Counted from the first letter of the stretch, positions 18,693-27,435 are shown. The stretch: 64,000 bases of DNA from Verrucomicrobiota bacterium (GCA_022710725.1 JAKLGK010000004.1:1-64000), one strand, 5' to 3'. Numbers and translations: made by a program. The notes: generated from the sequence alone by a model not told the origin.

Positions 18693-20033
18693 ATGAATAT
18701 GCAGAGGATGATCCGAAAAGGCTGCTGGGCCGCGGCGTGCCTTGTCGGAACCTTCGCCGAAAGCCTCGCCGCGGAGCCAGCGCTTCCCCGCTACACCCTC
18801 GAGGATGGCCTGCGGATCGGCCTAAAGCAGTCGTCGGCGATCCTGAAGGCGCACGAAGACGTGAGGATCGCCGAGACCCGCATCACGCAGGTGCGGTCCG
18901 CCGTCCTGCCGCACCTTTCCGCCGGGGCCGGGTACACGCGGCTGGGCGAGGTGTCCGCCTTCGATTTCGACGGCGAACGGGTCGAGATGGGGCGGCTGGA
19001 CAACTACTCGGCCGACGCGGAAATCAGCCAACTGCTCTACTCCGGCGGCTCGGTTCAGGCGGGGCTGAAGGCGGCGCGGGTTTACCGGGACATGGCGCGA
19101 TTCCGCCTCGAGCAGGTGGCCCACGACCTGGCGCGCGACATCCGGACCGGGTTCACCGACATCCTGCTGGCCCAGGCCGCCGTGAAGGTCCAGGAGGAGT
19201 CCGTCGCCCAGATCGAGGATCTGGTCCGGCAGGCGGAGGCGCGGGTGAAGAAGGGCACCGCCCCGGAATTCGACCTCTTGAGCGCGCGCGTGCGGCTCGC
19301 CAACGAGATGCCCGTGTTGATCCGGGCGCGCAAGGACCTCGAGCTCGCCAAGGCCGCCTTCCGCAACCTGATCCAACTGGAAGACGGGCCATTCGAGGTG
19401 GCCGGCGAACTCGAGTACCGGCCCGAGAAAAAGGCCCTCGCCGACTGGCAGGCGGCGGGCCGGCGGGACCGCCCCGAGCTCCTCTACCAGCAGCGGGCGA
19501 TAGACCTCGCGCGGCTCGGTATCCGGGCCGAGCAGGGCACGCTGCAACCGCAGGTGCGCGCCCACGCCGCGTACCAGGGGCTGAATCCGGAGAGCGGCAC
19601 GGCGGAGGACGCGTGGGACTGGGGTTGGAATGCCGGCGTGACGCTGGACTGGGACCTCTTCGACGGCGGCCTGCGCCGGGCCGTGATCCTCGAAAAGAAC
19701 CTGGAATTGGCCAAGTCCCGGGCCGACCTGGACATCCTGCAGCGCAACGTCGAGCTGGAGATCCAGCAGCAGCACCTCGAACTGGCCACGGCGGACGAGA
19801 CGGTCGCCGCGAGCCGCGAGACCGTCGCGCTGGCCGAGAAGAGCCTCGCCATTGCCCTGGCGCGGTACGAGACCGGGTTGTCCACCTACCTGGAATACGC
19901 CGCGGCCCAGCTTTCCGTGAGCACGGCGCGCCTGACCTGGCTGACGGCGCTGCGCGACCACATGAACGCCCTCGCCCGCCTGGAATGCGCCAGCGGCCTG
20001 GGCCCCGACCTTGCAAAGGATGACGCCCGATGA
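18693..20033 (+). CDS. TolC-family outer membrane efflux protein (second system)
   Basis: A 446-aa protein with signal peptide (cleavage near SLAAEP) and two efflux-protein repeats; the QAEARVKKGTAPEFDLLSARVRLA and ARYETGLSTYLEYAAAQ segments are typical. It differs clearly from the first TolC, so this is not a recent tandem duplication. Start ATG 18693 was chosen because it begins the signal peptide; GGAGG lies about 15 nt upstream. A 12-codon reading frame (18658-18696) overlaps the start and may couple translation. The stop overlaps the next adaptor (ATGA). Confidence 0.92.
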   Translation: MNMQRMIRKGCWAAACLVGTFAESLAAEPALPRYTLEDGLRIGLKQSSAILKAHEDVRIAETRITQVRSAVLPHLSAGAGYTRLGEVSAFDFDGERVEMGRLDNYSADAEISQLLYSGGSVQAGLKAARVYRDMARFRLEQVAHDLARDIRTGFTDILLAQAAVKVQEESVAQIEDLVRQAEARVKKGTAPEFDLLSARVRLANEMPVLIRARKDLELAKAAFRNLIQLEDGPFEVAGELEYRPEKKALADWQAAGRRDRPELLYQQRAIDLARLGIRAEQGTLQPQVRAHAAYQGLNPESGTAEDAWDWGWNAGVTLDWDLFDGGLRRAVILEKNLELAKSRADLDILQRNVELEIQQQHLELATADETVAASRETVALAEKSLAIALARYETGLSTYLEYAAAQLSVSTARLTWLTALRDHMNALARLECASGLGPDLAKDDAR

Positions 20034-21139
20034 ACACTCCTCCCGCTCCCCGCTCTCGCAAAGGTTCCTGGCTCGTTTGGGGCGCCCTGCTGGCCGTCGT
20101 CGCGCTGATCGTGCTGTTCGGGGCGCTCGGCAAGAAGCCGGAGGAAAAGCCATCGCCGCCGGAGAAGGCCTACGCTGTCCGCGTGGAACCCGTGCGGCCC
20201 CGGACCGTGTCCGACGAGATCCAGCTTCCAGGCGTGGTCGAGCCGTTCAAGGAAGCGGTACTGGCCGCCGAGCGCGCGGGCCGCATCCTCGCGCTGGAGG
20301 CGGAAAAGGGCGCCGCCGTGGAGGAAGGCCAGGTCCTGCTCCGGCTGGACGGCCGGGTGTGGGATGCCCAGGTGCGCCGGGCGGAAGTGGAAAGCCGCGA
20401 CGCCGAGCGCGACCTGAAGCGGTACCGCGAGTTGGAGAAAACCGGCGCGGTTTCCCCCAGCGACTACGAGGCCATCGAGCGGCGGCGGGACATGGCAAAC
20501 ATCACCCGCGACGAGGCGAAGGTCTTCCTCTCCCAATGCGAGGTGCGCGCGCCGTTCCCGGGCGTCCTGAACGACCGCCTGGTCGAGGTCGGCGATTACG
20601 CCGGCGAGGGCCAGGCCGTGCTGCGGCTGATCCAGACCGACCGGGTCAAGATCGGGTTCGACGTGCCCGAGCAGGATATCCCCGCCGCGAAGAAGGGCGA
20701 CGCGCTGGCCTTCACGCTGGCGGCCCTTCCGGGCCGCGCGTTCACCGGCGCGGTCACCTACGTGTCCGGCCGGGCCGCCCGGGAAAGCAATTCTTTCCGC
20801 GTGGAACTGGAAACGGCCAACGACGGCGGCGAACTCAAGCCGGGCATGATCGCGCAGGTCACGCTGGTCCGGCGCGTGCGGCCGGACGCCATCGTGGTCC
20901 CGCTGGCGGCCATCGTGCCGCGCAAGGGCGAGCACGTGGTCTTCGTCGTGGAGGGCGACCGCGCGGTGCGCCGGCGCGTGCAGATCGACGCGCTGGCCGG
21001 GCATGACGCGGCGCTCTCCGCCGGTCTCTCGGCGGGCGAAGCCCTCGTGGTCGAGGGCCACCGCGGCCTCCAAGACGGGCGGCTGGTCGAGATCGTCGGG
21101 GCGGACACTCCGGCGCCCCCCCTGAACCCCGGACCCTGA
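20030..21139 (+). CDS. RND periplasmic adaptor (second system)
   Basis: A 369-aa membrane fusion protein with an N-terminal membrane anchor (LVWGALLAVVALIVLFGAL). It has a lipoyl domain split by a short helical hairpin (RRAEVESRDAERDLKRYRE), then VRAPFPGVLNDRLVEVGDY, beta-barrel and membrane-proximal domains. It should bridge the second TolC and RND pump. Its stop codon lies within the CCCTGAACCCC repeat pair, so its last residues (PLNPGP) derive from the repeat. Confidence 0.92.
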   Translation: MNTPPAPRSRKGSWLVWGALLAVVALIVLFGALGKKPEEKPSPPEKAYAVRVEPVRPRTVSDEIQLPGVVEPFKEAVLAAERAGRILALEAEKGAAVEEGQVLLRLDGRVWDAQVRRAEVESRDAERDLKRYRELEKTGAVSPSDYEAIERRRDMANITRDEAKVFLSQCEVRAPFPGVLNDRLVEVGDYAGEGQAVLRLIQTDRVKIGFDVPEQDIPAAKKGDALAFTLAALPGRAFTGAVTYVSGRAARESNSFRVELETANDGGELKPGMIAQVTLVRRVRPDAIVVPLAAIVPRKGEHVVFVVEGDRAVRRRVQIDALAGHDAALSAGLSAGEALVVEGHRGLQDGRLVEIVGADTPAPPLNPGP

Positions 21140-21144
21140 ACCCC
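21120..21144. repeat. CCCTGAACCCC direct repeat pair
   Basis: CCCTGAACCCC occurs at 21120-21130 and 21134-21144, supplying the stop codon of the second adaptor and filling the gap before the RND gene. The reverse complement GGGGTTCAGGG relates it to the GGGTTCA array at 11036-11059. Confidence 0.7.
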
Positions 21145-21153
21145 ATTTCCGCC

Positions 21154-24100
21154 ATGATCCTCTCCAACTACGCCATCAAGTTCCGCACGGCGGTCTTCGT
21201 GTTCGCCATCGTGCTGGTCATCGCCGGCTCGGTGAGCTACCTGCGGCTGCCCCGCGAGGGCACGCCGGACATTACTATCCCCTATGTCTTCATCAGCGCC
21301 TACTACGAGGGCACGGCGCCGGAGGAAATGGAGAAGCTGGTCACCATCCCGCTGGAGAAGCAGCTCAACGACGTGGAGAACATCAAGGAGATGCGCTCCA
21401 CCTCGGGCGAGAACTACTGCAGCATCTCGATCGAGTTCCTCGCCGGCGGCAACATCGACCTGGCCAAGCAGCGCGTCAAGGACAAGGTGGACCTCGCGAA
21501 GCCCGATCTGCCCGACGACCTCGACGAGCCCGTCGTGGACGCGTTCAACTTCAGCTCGGATTTTCCCGTCTATATCTTCACCCTGTCGGGCCCGGACGAC
21601 CTGGACCGCCTGAAAAACCTGGCCGAGGACCTGCAGGACCAGATCGAGCAGCTCTCGGGGATCAAGCAGGCCGTCTTGAGCGGCACGCGCGAGCGCGAGA
21701 TCCGGGTCGAGATCGACCTGCCCCGGATGATCGCCTACCGCATCCCGCTCGGGCTGGTCATGCAGCGCATCGCCCAGGAGAACCTGACCATCTCGGCCGG
21801 CAACATCGAGATGGCCGGCGACAAGTTCCAGGTGCGGATCCCGGGCGAGTTCAAGCTGGTGCCGGAGATCCGCCGCATCCTGCTGACCGAGCGGGACGGG
21901 CGGCCCGTGTACCTCACCGACATCGCGGCGGTGTCCGACACGTTCAAGGACGTCGCCTCCATCTCGCGGCTCAACGGCAAGCCCTGCGTTTCCTTGAGCC
22001 TCAAGAAGCGCAGCGGTGAGAACGCGGTGGCCCTGCTCAAGCAGGTCAAGCAGATCATCGGGCAGACCCAGCTCCCGCCCGACGTCGTCCTGACCGAGGT
22101 CATGGACATGTCGGAGTACATCGACTCCATGATCAAGGAACTGGAGAACAACGTGGCCTCCGGCTTCCTGCTCGTGGTCCTGGTCCTCCTGGTCTTCATG
22201 GGGGTGCGCAACGCCCTGTTCGTGGGCCTGGCGATCCCCTTCTCCATGCTCATGGCCTTCGTGCTCATGGCCGCCCAGGGCGCGACGCTGAACATGATCG
22301 TGCTCTTCAGCCTCGTGCTGGCCGTCGGCATGCTCGTGGACAACGCCATCGTCATCGTGGAGAACACCTACCGACACCGGACCCTGGGCGAGTCGCGCAT
22401 CGTCGCCGCCCGCCACGGGGCCTCCGAGGTCGCCTGGCCGGTCATCACGTCGACCCTGACCACGCTGGTCGCCTTCTGGCCGCTCCTCGCCTGGCCCGAT
22501 GTCATGGGCCAGTTCATGAGCTTCCTGCCGAAGACCCTGATCGTGACCCTCTCCGCCTCGCTCTTCGTGGCCATGGTCATCAATCCCGCGATCTGTTCGG
22601 CCTTCATCAGCGCGCGGCCCCGCGACCAGCACGAGAAGCCGCACCCCTTCGTGCGCGGGTACGAGCGACTGCTCCGCGCCGCCCTGCGGCACCGCGTCCC
22701 CGTCCTGCTGCTGGGCTTCGCCTTCCTGATCCTGTCCGTGCAGGTCTATGCCTGGCGCGAGCTGGGCGTCGAGCTGTTCCCCGACGTCGAGCCGCGCAAC
22801 TGCACCGTGAACCTGAAGTTCCCACAGGGCACCAGCATCGAGCGGACTGACGCCGTCCTGCGCGACGCCGAACGGAAGCTGGCGAAGTACCCGGACGTCA
22901 AGTTCTTCCTGACCACCGTCGGGAGCAGCGGCGACATGTTCGGCGGCGGCGCGGAGGAGTCCCACCGCGGCACGATCCACGTGGAATTCCTGAAGGCGGG
23001 GGAGAGGCAAACCAACTCGCTGGCGTTGTTGGATGCGATCCGGAGCGACATCGGGATCATCGCGGGGGCGGAACTAAAGGTGGAACGCGAGGAGGAAGGC
23101 CCCCCCACCGGCGCGCCGGTCTCCATCGAGCTGTCGGGCGACGATTTCGACACGCTGGAATCCTACGCAGGCGAGATCATGCGCGCGATCGAGTCGGTCC
23201 CGGGCCTCGTGGACCTGCAAAGCGACCTGGAGAAGGCGCTGCCCGAGATCCAGTTCCACGTGGACCGGGCCCGGGCCGCCCTGCTCGGGCTCGACACGGG
23301 GACCATCGGCACCTTCCTGCGCATGGCCATCTACGGGCTCGAGAGCAGCCGGTTCCGGGCGGACGAGGACGAGTACGACATCACCCTGCGCCTGCCCGAG
23401 GGCCAGCGAAACACCATGAACCTGCTCGAGCAAGTCTTCATCCCCGCCGAGAACGGGCAGAACGTGCCCCTCTCCTCGCTGGGCCAACTCGAGTACACCG
23501 GCGGTCGCGGCGCCATCCAGCGCAAGAACCAGAAACGCGTGGTCACCATCACCGGCAACAACGCGGGGCGCGGCGTGGACAAGATCCTGCCCGACATCCA
23601 GACGCGCGTCGCCGACCTGAACCTGCCCCGCGGCTACCGCGTGGAGTACACCGGCGACACGGAGGAGATGCGCGAGTCCGGCGCCTTCCTGATGCGCGCC
23701 TTCGGCATTGCCTCCGGCCTCATCCTGGTCATCCTCGTGATCCAGTTCAACTCCGTCCTCCTGCCGCTGATCATCTTCTTCTCCGTGATCCTCTCCATGA
23801 TCGGCGTCATGTGGGGCCTGCTGATCTGCGGCATGAAGTTCGGCGTGATCATGACCGGCGTCGGCGTCATCAGCCTGGCCGGCATCGTCGTCAACAACGC
23901 CATCGTGCTCATCGACTGCATCGAGCAGCGGCGAGCCGAGGGCGAGAGCATGGCCGAGTCCATCGTGACGGCCGGACGGCTTCGCTTGCGGCCCGTCCTC
24001 CTGACCGCGTCCACGACGGTGCTGGGCCTGATCCCGATGGCGGTCGGTTGGAGCCTGGAATTCCACTCGTGGCCGCCGAAACTCATAGCCGGCGCGGAAT

Positions 24101-24276
24101 CCAGCGCGTGGTGGGCGCCCATGGCCGTCGCCGTGATCTTCGGCCTGTCCCTGGCCACCCTGCTTACGCTGATCCTGGTGCCCGCCATGGTTAGCATCGC
24201 AGATTCCGTCGCGGCGGCTTTCCGGAAGCGGTTCGCCCCGGTCGATGACCTGAACCACACGCCGCCGCCCGCCTGA
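21154..24276 (+). CDS. RND efflux pump inner membrane subunit (second system)
   Basis: A 1040-aa RND transporter with two six-helix halves and two periplasmic loops. The TM4 segment VGMLVDNAIVIVEN carries Asp-Asn instead of Asp-Asp. A long final periplasmic-facing stretch before TM12 (SWPPKLIAGAESSAWWAPM) is distinctive. Sequence divergence from the first pump suggests a different substrate. The 83-aa gene starts one base after its stop. Confidence 0.95.
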   Translation: MILSNYAIKFRTAVFVFAIVLVIAGSVSYLRLPREGTPDITIPYVFISAYYEGTAPEEMEKLVTIPLEKQLNDVENIKEMRSTSGENYCSISIEFLAGGNIDLAKQRVKDKVDLAKPDLPDDLDEPVVDAFNFSSDFPVYIFTLSGPDDLDRLKNLAEDLQDQIEQLSGIKQAVLSGTREREIRVEIDLPRMIAYRIPLGLVMQRIAQENLTISAGNIEMAGDKFQVRIPGEFKLVPEIRRILLTERDGRPVYLTDIAAVSDTFKDVASISRLNGKPCVSLSLKKRSGENAVALLKQVKQIIGQTQLPPDVVLTEVMDMSEYIDSMIKELENNVASGFLLVVLVLLVFMGVRNALFVGLAIPFSMLMAFVLMAAQGATLNMIVLFSLVLAVGMLVDNAIVIVENTYRHRTLGESRIVAARHGASEVAWPVITSTLTTLVAFWPLLAWPDVMGQFMSFLPKTLIVTLSASLFVAMVINPAICSAFISARPRDQHEKPHPFVRGYERLLRAALRHRVPVLLLGFAFLILSVQVYAWRELGVELFPDVEPRNCTVNLKFPQGTSIERTDAVLRDAERKLAKYPDVKFFLTTVGSSGDMFGGGAEESHRGTIHVEFLKAGERQTNSLALLDAIRSDIGIIAGAELKVEREEEGPPTGAPVSIELSGDDFDTLESYAGEIMRAIESVPGLVDLQSDLEKALPEIQFHVDRARAALLGLDTGTIGTFLRMAIYGLESSRFRADEDEYDITLRLPEGQRNTMNLLEQVFIPAENGQNVPLSSLGQLEYTGGRGAIQRKNQKRVVTITGNNAGRGVDKILPDIQTRVADLNLPRGYRVEYTGDTEEMRESGAFLMRAFGIASGLILVILVIQFNSVLLPLIIFFSVILSMIGVMWGLLICGMKFGVIMTGVGVISLAGIVVNNAIVLIDCIEQRRAEGESMAESIVTAGRLRLRPVLLTASTTVLGLIPMAVGWSLEFHSWPPKLIAGAESSAWWAPMAVAVIFGLSLATLLTLILVPAMVSIADSVAAAFRKRFAPVDDLNHTPPPA

Positions 24277-24277
24277 C

Positions 24278-24529
24278 ATGAAGAAGCAGATCGAATGGAC
24301 GACGCGCCTGCCCGACGGGGTCAAGCGCCTCGTGCGGGTGTCGGTGGCCCGGCAGCACATCAAGTGGCAGTTCAAGCGATCCGACGAGGAGCGCTGGGAC
24401 TACGACAGCCCGCCCCTGCCCGAAGACTGGGATTACCTGGAGGACTTCCTGCGCCGCCGCGCCACGCGCGGCCGGGGCGGCGAAATGGCGCTTTTCGTGC
24501 ACAAGCTCCGGATCAAGAGCGGCGTGTAA
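24278..24529 (+). CDS. Small hypothetical protein of the efflux/rlmL operon
   Basis: An 83-aa soluble, highly charged protein. The first half looks like an antiparallel strand pair (KKQIEWTTRLPDGVKRLVRVSV..HIKWQFKR), followed by an acidic-aromatic stretch (PEDWDYLEDFLRRR) and a basic end. I do not recognise a family. It is packed one base after the RND stop and one base before the methyltransferase start, so it is almost certainly expressed. Given its charge, nucleic acid contact and a link to the methyltransferase is a guess only. Confidence 0.7.
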   Translation: MKKQIEWTTRLPDGVKRLVRVSVARQHIKWQFKRSDEERWDYDSPPLPEDWDYLEDFLRRRATRGRGGEMALFVHKLRIKSGV

Positions 24530-24530
24530 C

Positions 24531-25643
24531 ATGCAGGAGTTCCACGCCACCTGCATCCCCGGCGCCGAGGAGGTGCTGTGCGACGAATTGCGCGAGTTGG
24601 GCTTCGCCAGCGTGCGGCTCAATCGCGGCGGGATCCCCTTACGCGGAGAGTGGCGCGACGGCTGGCGGGCCTGCCTCCAGAGCCGGATCGCCCAGCGGAT
24701 CCTCGTCCTTCTCCGCCGCTTCCCCGCCGCGGACGAATCCGCGCTGTACGCCGGCGCGCACGACACGGACTGGAACCGGCTGCTGTCGCCGCGGACGACG
24801 TTTGCCGTGTCCGCAGTCTGCCGGGGCAGCGCCCTGCAAAACGCCAATTTCGCCGCCCTCAAGGTCAAGGACGCGATCTGCGACCGGCTCCGGGACGAAA
24901 CCGGCGCCCGCCCCGCGGTGTCGCGGGACGACCCCGACGTGCGCGTGCAGTTGTACCTGGCGAACGACAAGGCCGCGCTGTACGCCGACCTGTCCGGCGA
25001 ATCCCTGCACCGCCGCGGCTACCGCCTGGAGACCGGCGAGGCGCCGCTCCGCGAGACTCTCGCCGCGGCGATCCTCCGCCTGTCCGGCTGGGACCGGGCA
25101 ACGCCCCTGGTGGACCCGATGTGCGGCTCCGGTACCATCGCCATCGAGGCGGCCCAGTGGGCGTCCAACATGGCGCCGGGCCTGGGCTGCGAACGCTTCG
25201 GGTTCGAGCGCTGGGCCAGCTTCGGCGAGTCCGAGGCCGCCGCTCTGCGCGAACTGCGCGGCCGGCTCCGCGAGGAGGTCCGTCCATCCCGCCCGCGCAT
25301 CATCGCCGGCGACGCCGACGCCGCGGTCCTGGACGTCGCGAAAGCCAACGCCCGCCGCGCCGGCGTGCGCTTGTCGTTCCGGCACAGCTCCATTCAGGAC
25401 TTGCAATCCGGCGGGGAGAAAGGCGTGATCGTGACCAATCCGCCCTACGGCGTGCGACTGGCGGCCGAGCCGGACCTGGTCCGCGGTGTCGCGGCGGCGC
25501 TCACCCGGATGCACGGCTGGCGGGCCTGCCTGCTGGCCGGCTCCCCGGAGTACGAGCGCGCCCTTCCCCTGCGGCCGGTCATGAAAATGTCGCTGCCCAA
25601 TGGCGACATCGACTGCGATTTCCTTGCGTACGATATCCCGTGA
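24531..25643 (+). CDS. THUMP-domain rRNA (guanine-N2) methyltransferase, RlmL N-half type
   Basis: A 370-aa SAM-dependent methyltransferase. An N-terminal ferredoxin-like/THUMP region (about 1-150) is followed by the Rossmann-fold domain with DPMCGSGTIAIEA (SAM-binding, about 197) and the catalytic TNPPYG motif (about 302). It corresponds to the first half of E. coli RlmL, without the RlmK half, a form common in many phyla. Expected target: a guanine in 23S rRNA. It ends the long efflux operon, an unusual context. Confidence 0.88.
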   Translation: MQEFHATCIPGAEEVLCDELRELGFASVRLNRGGIPLRGEWRDGWRACLQSRIAQRILVLLRRFPAADESALYAGAHDTDWNRLLSPRTTFAVSAVCRGSALQNANFAALKVKDAICDRLRDETGARPAVSRDDPDVRVQLYLANDKAALYADLSGESLHRRGYRLETGEAPLRETLAAAILRLSGWDRATPLVDPMCGSGTIAIEAAQWASNMAPGLGCERFGFERWASFGESEAAALRELRGRLREEVRPSRPRIIAGDADAAVLDVAKANARRAGVRLSFRHSSIQDLQSGGEKGVIVTNPPYGVRLAAEPDLVRGVAAALTRMHGWRACLLAGSPEYERALPLRPVMKMSLPNGDIDCDFLAYDIP

Positions 25644-26015
25644 GCAGCGCGCGACCACCCCGCTCCCGGAGGGGCCGCCGCCTCCCGTACAGGTGAATCC
25701 GCGCGCCACCGCGCCGAGGCCATTCAGGGTGATGCAGGTTTCCGTATTCCGGCCGTTCACTACCGCGTGTTCCGCTCCACCCACGCTCGCCAGCGTAACG
25801 CCGAGTCCAACCGCGGCGGCCCGACTGCCCGCCAGCCAGCGGCCTGACATGCTTTCATTAGGCCTCCTCGGCAAGTGTCGCTTACAGTTCCGGTAATTCC
25901 GACGCACGCATATGGGCACAGCACGGGCTGACCCTTCCGAATCGGCCTGCGACACAATGATCCTTGGCTTCGTCCCGTCTGCAAGTGTACCTTTCCCGCA
26001 ATAAAAGGATCGCGC
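25644..26015. other. Intergenic gap with a doubtful short minus-strand ORF
   Basis: A 372-bp stretch between the methyltransferase and the META lipoprotein. On the minus strand GGAGG stands 4 nt before ATG 25858, opening a 32-codon frame to 25760. In another frame, ATG 25850 begins a signal-peptide-like stretch (AAAVGLGVTLASVGGA) that runs on antisense to the methyltransferase. Either a small degraded secreted-protein gene or coincidence. No RNA gene or terminator was seen. Confidence 0.35.
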
Positions 26016-26465
26016 ATGAAACGGCACACGATTAATCCGGTGGCGTGGATGCTTGGCCTGGCTCTCCTGGCAGCAGGCTGCGAAGACGAAGTGCCCGAGG
26101 CCATGCATATCTGCCGCACCGAATGGATACTCAAAAGCCTGGGCCCGGTCGGCGCCGAGACCCCGATCATCGCCAATAGCCGCGTTGAACTGCGGTTTGC
26201 CTGTGACGACACGTTTTCCGGTAACTCCGGCTGCAATTCCTACAGCGGGCAGTTCTCGGCCACCGATGCGGGCGACATCACGATCGGGCAGACCGCCATG
26301 ACGGAAATGGCCTGTCTGGATGCGGCGCTGATGGACCAGGAAGCCCGGTACATCGGGGCTCTGACCCGGGTGACGCGCTTCGAACGGGAAGACGATACGC
26401 TGCGGCTGTACTACAACGGCGGCGCCGAGGACCTGTATTTCGAGGTATGCACGGACTGCGACTGA
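26016..26465 (+). CDS. META-domain (HslJ-like) lipoprotein
   Basis: A 149-aa lipoprotein. The signal peptide ends in the lipobox LLAAGC (Cys at about 21). The META domain follows, with WILKSLG, the conserved GNSGCNSYSGQF (about 69-80) and the MTEMACLD segment, all typical of HslJ-like domains. AAGGA stands about 7 nt before the ATG. The family is linked to envelope and heat or antibiotic tolerance, but no precise activity is established. The gene ends just before a strong hairpin terminator. Confidence 0.9.
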   Translation: MKRHTINPVAWMLGLALLAAGCEDEVPEAMHICRTEWILKSLGPVGAETPIIANSRVELRFACDDTFSGNSGCNSYSGQFSATDAGDITIGQTAMTEMACLDAALMDQEARYIGALTRVTRFEREDDTLRLYYNGGAEDLYFEVCTDCD

Positions 26466-26488
26466 CGGCCTGTCTTGGGCACGAAAGG

Positions 26489-26526
26489 AAAAGCGGCCCC
26501 CGGGAATCCCCGGGAGCCGCTTTTTT
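26489..26526. terminator. Rho-independent terminator, probably bidirectional
   Basis: GCGGC, one unpaired base and CCCGGG form a GC-rich stem with CCCGGG and GCCGC around an AATC loop. It is preceded by AAAA and followed by TTTTTT. It lies between two convergent genes (META lipoprotein on plus, starch-binding-like protein on minus) and can serve both. Confidence 0.92.
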
Positions 26527-26551
26527 GTGTTTTTATTAAACCGCCCCAAGC

Positions 26552-27004
26552 CTACCGAAGGACATGGTAACGGTAGTTGTATCCGACGTTATTATCCCAG
26601 AACCACTGCCCGGATGCGTTTTTTACGTATACCGCTGTTTCGATGGTAAACGGCGTGAACGGCATCCCCATGTAGCGGCCGTTCGGACCGCTGGCGGACA
26701 GCCAGACGTTCCATGCCTCGTCCAGCCCCCCGTAAGGGTTCTGAACATTGGCCTGCCACTTGGCATCGGTCCAGTACACGTTCTTCCAACCATTATCGGT
26801 GTAAACCGCTCCGGCCGAATGACCTGAGGCCACGGGCCAGACACCGATGTCACCGCGAATCTGGGTCGCCAGCCAGGTCCCGTACTTGACGTAGTCATAA
26901 CGGGCGCCGAAGCCCTTGAACCAGATCTGCTCTGCATCTGCCTTGTTGCTTCCCGCAAACAAGCCAATAGACGCAATCAGCGTTAATGTCGCCAGTTTTT
27001 TCAT
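26552..27004 (-). CDS. Small secreted protein resembling a CBM25/26 starch-binding module
   Basis: A 150-aa protein with a clean signal peptide (cleavage near ADAEQ) and an aromatic-rich mature domain without an enzymatic motif. The C-terminal GQWFWDNNVGYNY and the middle GWKNVYW resemble the conserved aromatic/Asn pattern of CBM25/CBM26 starch-binding modules (motif recognition, not a database hit). GGAGA lies just upstream of the ATG. A canonical promoter with a LacI-like operator precedes it, and the same operator type stands before the giant amylase gene, which supports a role in starch use. Confidence 0.65.
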   Translation of the reverse strand: MKKLATLTLIASIGLFAGSNKADAEQIWFKGFGARYDYVKYGTWLATQIRGDIGVWPVASGHSAGAVYTDNGWKNVYWTDAKWQANVQNPYGGLDEAWNVWLSASGPNGRYMGMPFTPFTIETAVYVKNASGQWFWDNNVGYNYRYHVLR

Positions 27005-27071
27005 TTTGTCTCCTTTCCATTGACTTTTCAGTAAAACATCCTTTCGCTAGCCGTCTCATAACCAGCAGACT

Positions 27072-27087
27072 AGTAGAACGTTTTACT
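27072..27087. promoter_or_regulatory. LacI-like operator (AGTAGAACGTTTTACT)
   Basis: A 16-bp near-perfect palindrome centred on CG, with one mismatched pair, placed 6 bp after the -10 so that it covers the expected transcription start. Its right 11 bases (AACGTTTTACT) recur exactly at 61164-61174 before the amylase gene. A further half-site (AGTAAAACA) lies at 27030-27038. CG-centred palindromes of this size are typical of LacI/GalR-family repressors. Confidence 0.65.
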
Positions 27088-27093
27088 GCAACC

Positions 27094-27122
27094 ACACTAC
27101 AAGAGACCAAGTGGCATGTCAA
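27094..27122 (-). promoter_or_regulatory. Promoter of the starch-binding-like gene
   Basis: On the minus strand: TTGACA (27122-27117), a 17-bp spacer, and TAGTGT (27099-27094). Transcription should start near 27087, within the operator that follows. Confidence 0.7.
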
Positions 27123-27435
27123 GTTAGCCAGTGACTATATTGCGATTAGTATCTTGTTATTATTAAACAGATTGTAATCACCTGACACTTTTGCCAGAAT
27201 TTTAATTTGAGTAATGAGTTTAGATGAGATGGTTTGAGCCATTAAAGATAATCATAATTACATATATATCAATATATTACGATATATGACAAGATCAGTA
27301 TGAAATTCGTAATGTGATTCACGATTGTCAATATATATATCATATTATACGTAATATTAATATATAATGACTTTGGATTATTAATCGTATCAGAAAATAT
27401 TTATTGACATTCGTTGGATATTTGACTTAAGGTGA
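27123..27435. other. AT-rich non-coding region upstream of the ABC exporter
   Basis: About 300 bp of strongly AT-rich sequence full of TA runs (ATATATATCATATTATAC and similar) inside a genome of about 65% GC. No coding frame, tRNA or clear terminator is present. A TTGACA at 27404-27409 could be the -35 of the exporter promoter, though the matching -10 is weak; a TATAAT at 27363-27368 lacks a good -35. It may be a silenced or recently acquired segment or a curved promoter region. Confidence 0.55.

Noticed and set aside
27123..27435. Replication origin in the AT-rich region
   Set aside because: No DnaA-box-like TTATCCACA cluster, no dnaA, dnaN or similar gene near; AT-richness alone is insufficient.
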